From an uncultured Flavobacteriaceae bacterium (lineage in GTDB: Bacteria > Bacteroidota > Bacteroidia > Flavobacteriales > Flavobacteriaceae), in NCBI GenBank assembly GCA_937936275.1, contig CALHCJ010000255.1, positions 1 to 35,413 on the forward strand: a DNA stretch of 35,413 nucleotides, written 5' to 3'. Within the stretch, counting starts at the first letter, position 1. The number at the start of each line of letters is the position of its first letter. The notes beneath the pieces are model-generated. The model searched no databases, was not told the DNA's origin, and was given only the letters and a program-made list of their open reading frames with translations. Position numbers and translations under genes: made by a program. Shown here in pieces: positions 33,845 to 35,413 of the stretch.

Positions 33845-35413
33845 CTACTGAATAATCACTTTCTTAGAAACGGTTTTACCTTCTGCATTGCTAATATTGA
33901 GAATATAAAGCCCGGCAGGTATTGATTTTACATCTAAAGAGATTGCATTGTCGATAACTTGTTTTGATTTTCTTTGAATTGCATTACCTGCCAAATCTAT
34001 CATCGTTACATTAACATCGCTATTTCCGAAAGCAGATAAGGAAACATTCAGTACATCAACTGCGGGAATTGGAAACGGAGTTGCCCCAGTTTTACCACTT
34101 ATAGCAGCTGCTCGAACTACTTCAATGGCATTTGATAGGTCAAAACATCCTTCTAAAGCGTCACGATTACCATCAGCTTCCAAGCCAACAATTCCATCTT
34201 CATAGCGAACATGATAAATAAAGCATGTACCGACACCAGCACCATCGAAGTTTACACCTCTTACAGCTTCTAAGCTCGGAGGTAGCCCTAAGATTTTACC
34301 TTGATCATCAGTAATCATAAATGTGCTGTTTGTTCCCGATCTATTACCAATTAAATCAATATCCGTTACATTATCTACCTCTCCATCAACAATAAATTCA
34401 TATGGACCACCCACTAACTCACCTGCTTCGGGTTGGTTACGATATACCGGAATTTCATTTGAAAAGTCAAACACACCTACCAAATCAGTTAATGCATTAT
34501 TACCAGCTTCAAGACCTTGAAGCCCATCTTCGTAACGTAGATACCATATCAGACATAGCCCTGCTCCTGCTCCGTCAAAGTCAACAGCTTCGGGCGTTGG
34601 TGGTAAGCCTAAAATCTTTCCAGATTCATCAGTAACCACCCACTGTGCATTGGTTCCTATACTTCCAGAGACTTCTATACCAGAAACATTATCAGCAACT
34701 CCATCACCAACACAAAATTCAAATGGACCACCACTGATGGTTCCTCCATCTACTATTACTTCTTCACTTCGCACAACAGTTACTGCATTGGAAAGATCAA
34801 AGCATCCTTCTAGAGCGTCACGATTACCATCAGCTTCTAATCCAACGATTCCATCTTCGTAACGTAAGTGGTAGATAAAGCATGTTCCTGCTCCTGCTCC
34901 GTCAAAGTTTACACCTTCAACAGCTGCAAGACTTGGTGGTAAGCCTAAGATTTTACCATCCTCATCAGTAATCATCCATATACTGTTTGTACCTGAACGC
35001 ATACCTGTTAAAGCAATACCTGAAACCATATCAGGGGTGCCATCTACTGTGAAATAGTACGGACCACCAGTTAGCGTTCCACCTTCTGTTTTGTTACGTA
35101 CTACTTCTACAGGGTTGGATAAATCAAAAGTACCAGATAAGTTGTTTGCGTTTAAGTCTGGAGCTAAACCTTCCAAACCTTCTTCATAACGTAAATACCA
35201 GATCAGGCATGTACCTGCACCTGCACCATCAAAATCTACACCTTCAACGGCTTCTAATGTTGGAGGTAATCCTAAGATTTTTCCTTGATCATCTGTGATG
35301 ACCCAAGAACTTAAGCTACCTACACGATCACCAGTAAGTGAAAGGCCAGAAACCATATCCGGAGATCCGTCTACACAGAACTCGAAAGGTCCTCCAACAA
35401 TCTCACCAGCTTG
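33845..35413 (-). CDS. Type IX secretion cargo with tandem repeats, N-terminus beyond the window
   Basis: The frame is open to the right edge, giving 522 visible residues; an ATG at 35356 is inside a repeat and is not the start. About the last 80 residues are a Por_Secre_tail sorting domain (FPIPAVDVLNVSLS, MIDLAGNAIQRKSK, IPAGLYILNISNAEGKTVSKKVIIQ), which directs export through the type IX system and attachment to the surface. Before it are four repeats of about 106-112 residues, each with the order GGPFEF, VSGI, ITDDxGKILGLPP, VxFDGAGAGTC, RYEDG, FDLSN. The repeats alternate between two kinds. Such repeats occur in very large flavobacterial surface proteins; their ligand is unknown. More repeats probably lie outside the window. 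Confidence 0.9.
   Translation of the reverse strand, partial: QAGEIVGGPFEFCVDGSPDMVSGLSLTGDRVGSLSSWVITDDQGKILGLPPTLEAVEGVDFDGAGAGTCLIWYLRYEEGLEGLAPDLNANNLSGTFDLSNPVEVVRNKTEGGTLTGGPYYFTVDGTPDMVSGIALTGMRSGTNSIWMITDEDGKILGLPPSLAAVEGVNFDGAGAGTCFIYHLRYEDGIVGLEADGNRDALEGCFDLSNAVTVVRSEEVIVDGGTISGGPFEFCVGDGVADNVSGIEVSGSIGTNAQWVVTDESGKILGLPPTPEAVDFDGAGAGLCLIWYLRYEDGLQGLEAGNNALTDLVGVFDFSNEIPVYRNQPEAGELVGGPYEFIVDGEVDNVTDIDLIGNRSGTNSTFMITDDQGKILGLPPSLEAVRGVNFDGAGVGTCFIYHVRYEDGIVGLEADGNRDALEGCFDLSNAIEVVRAAAISGKTGATPFPIPAVDVLNVSLSAFGNSDVNVTMIDLAGNAIQRKSKQVIDNAISLDVKSIPAGLYILNISNAEGKTVSKKVIIQ
34105..35413 (-). repeat. Four tandem ~110-residue repeats in an A-B-A-B order
   Basis: Boundaries lie near 35086, 34749 and 34430. 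Units 1 and 3 (from the right edge) read TCLIWYLRYE or LCLIWYLRYE. Units 2 and 4 read TCFIYHLRYEDG or TCFIYHVRYEDG and then share GIVGLEADGNRDALEGCFDL. The DNA of units 2 and 4 in this stretch is nearly the same apart from mostly silent changes, so the duplicated block was probably a two-unit A-B pair. Confidence 0.85.

Overview
The window is AT-rich, densely packed chromosomal DNA from a Bacteroidota bacterium, most likely family Flavobacteriaceae. The lineage call rests on a Por-type (type IX secretion) C-terminal sorting domain, a short 287-residue primary sigma factor, menaquinone synthesis through MenB, SusD-free but lipoprotein-rich surface genes, and families typical of flavobacteria (DUF6155-like, DUF2461, DUF72). 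There are no rRNA or tRNA genes, insertion sequences, phage genes or CRISPR arrays.

Layout. 1-4.5 kb: the 3' end of a serine beta-lactamase-like hydrolase, a terminator, menB (minus) and a SulP anion transporter with an extra C-terminal domain (plus). 4.6-9 kb: minus-strand glycosyltransferase, superfamily 2 helicase, GhrA-type reductase and a DUF6155-like protein. 9.2-10.15 kb: the primary sigma factor with a strong two-way terminator. 10.17-21.03 kb: a minus-strand locus that is the most interesting part of the window. 21.2-31.7 kb: housekeeping genes (M19 dipeptidase, thioesterase, DUF72, DUF2461, cysE-cysM, two tandem alpha/beta hydrolases, CorA, a TruA-like enzyme, two small membrane proteins). 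31.7-35.4 kb: a lamin-tail/spondin lipoprotein and the 3' end of a large repeat protein exported by type IX secretion.

The 10.17-21.03 kb locus reads, in transcription order: soluble hybrid histidine kinase with its own HPt domain, single-domain response regulator, 993-residue membrane-anchored HEAT-repeat protein with a long acidic linker, processive GT2 polysaccharide synthase, LTA-synthase-like inner-membrane enzyme with a periplasmic TPR tail, and a YaiO-type outer-membrane beta-barrel with a TPR head. Gene junctions are 1-8 nt gaps or overlaps, so this looks like one transcript. It resembles an envelope-spanning exopolysaccharide machine controlled by a phosphorelay with no DNA-binding output, so control is probably through protein contacts (inference).

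Downstream of the barrel gene, in a stretch that would otherwise be about 480 bp of empty DNA before the sigma-factor terminator, lie two or three tiny genes of 30-33 codons. Two of them encode clearly related acidic peptides whose shared residues are mostly written with different synonymous codons, good evidence that they are translated. They match no family I know and may be small partners of the polysaccharide machine.
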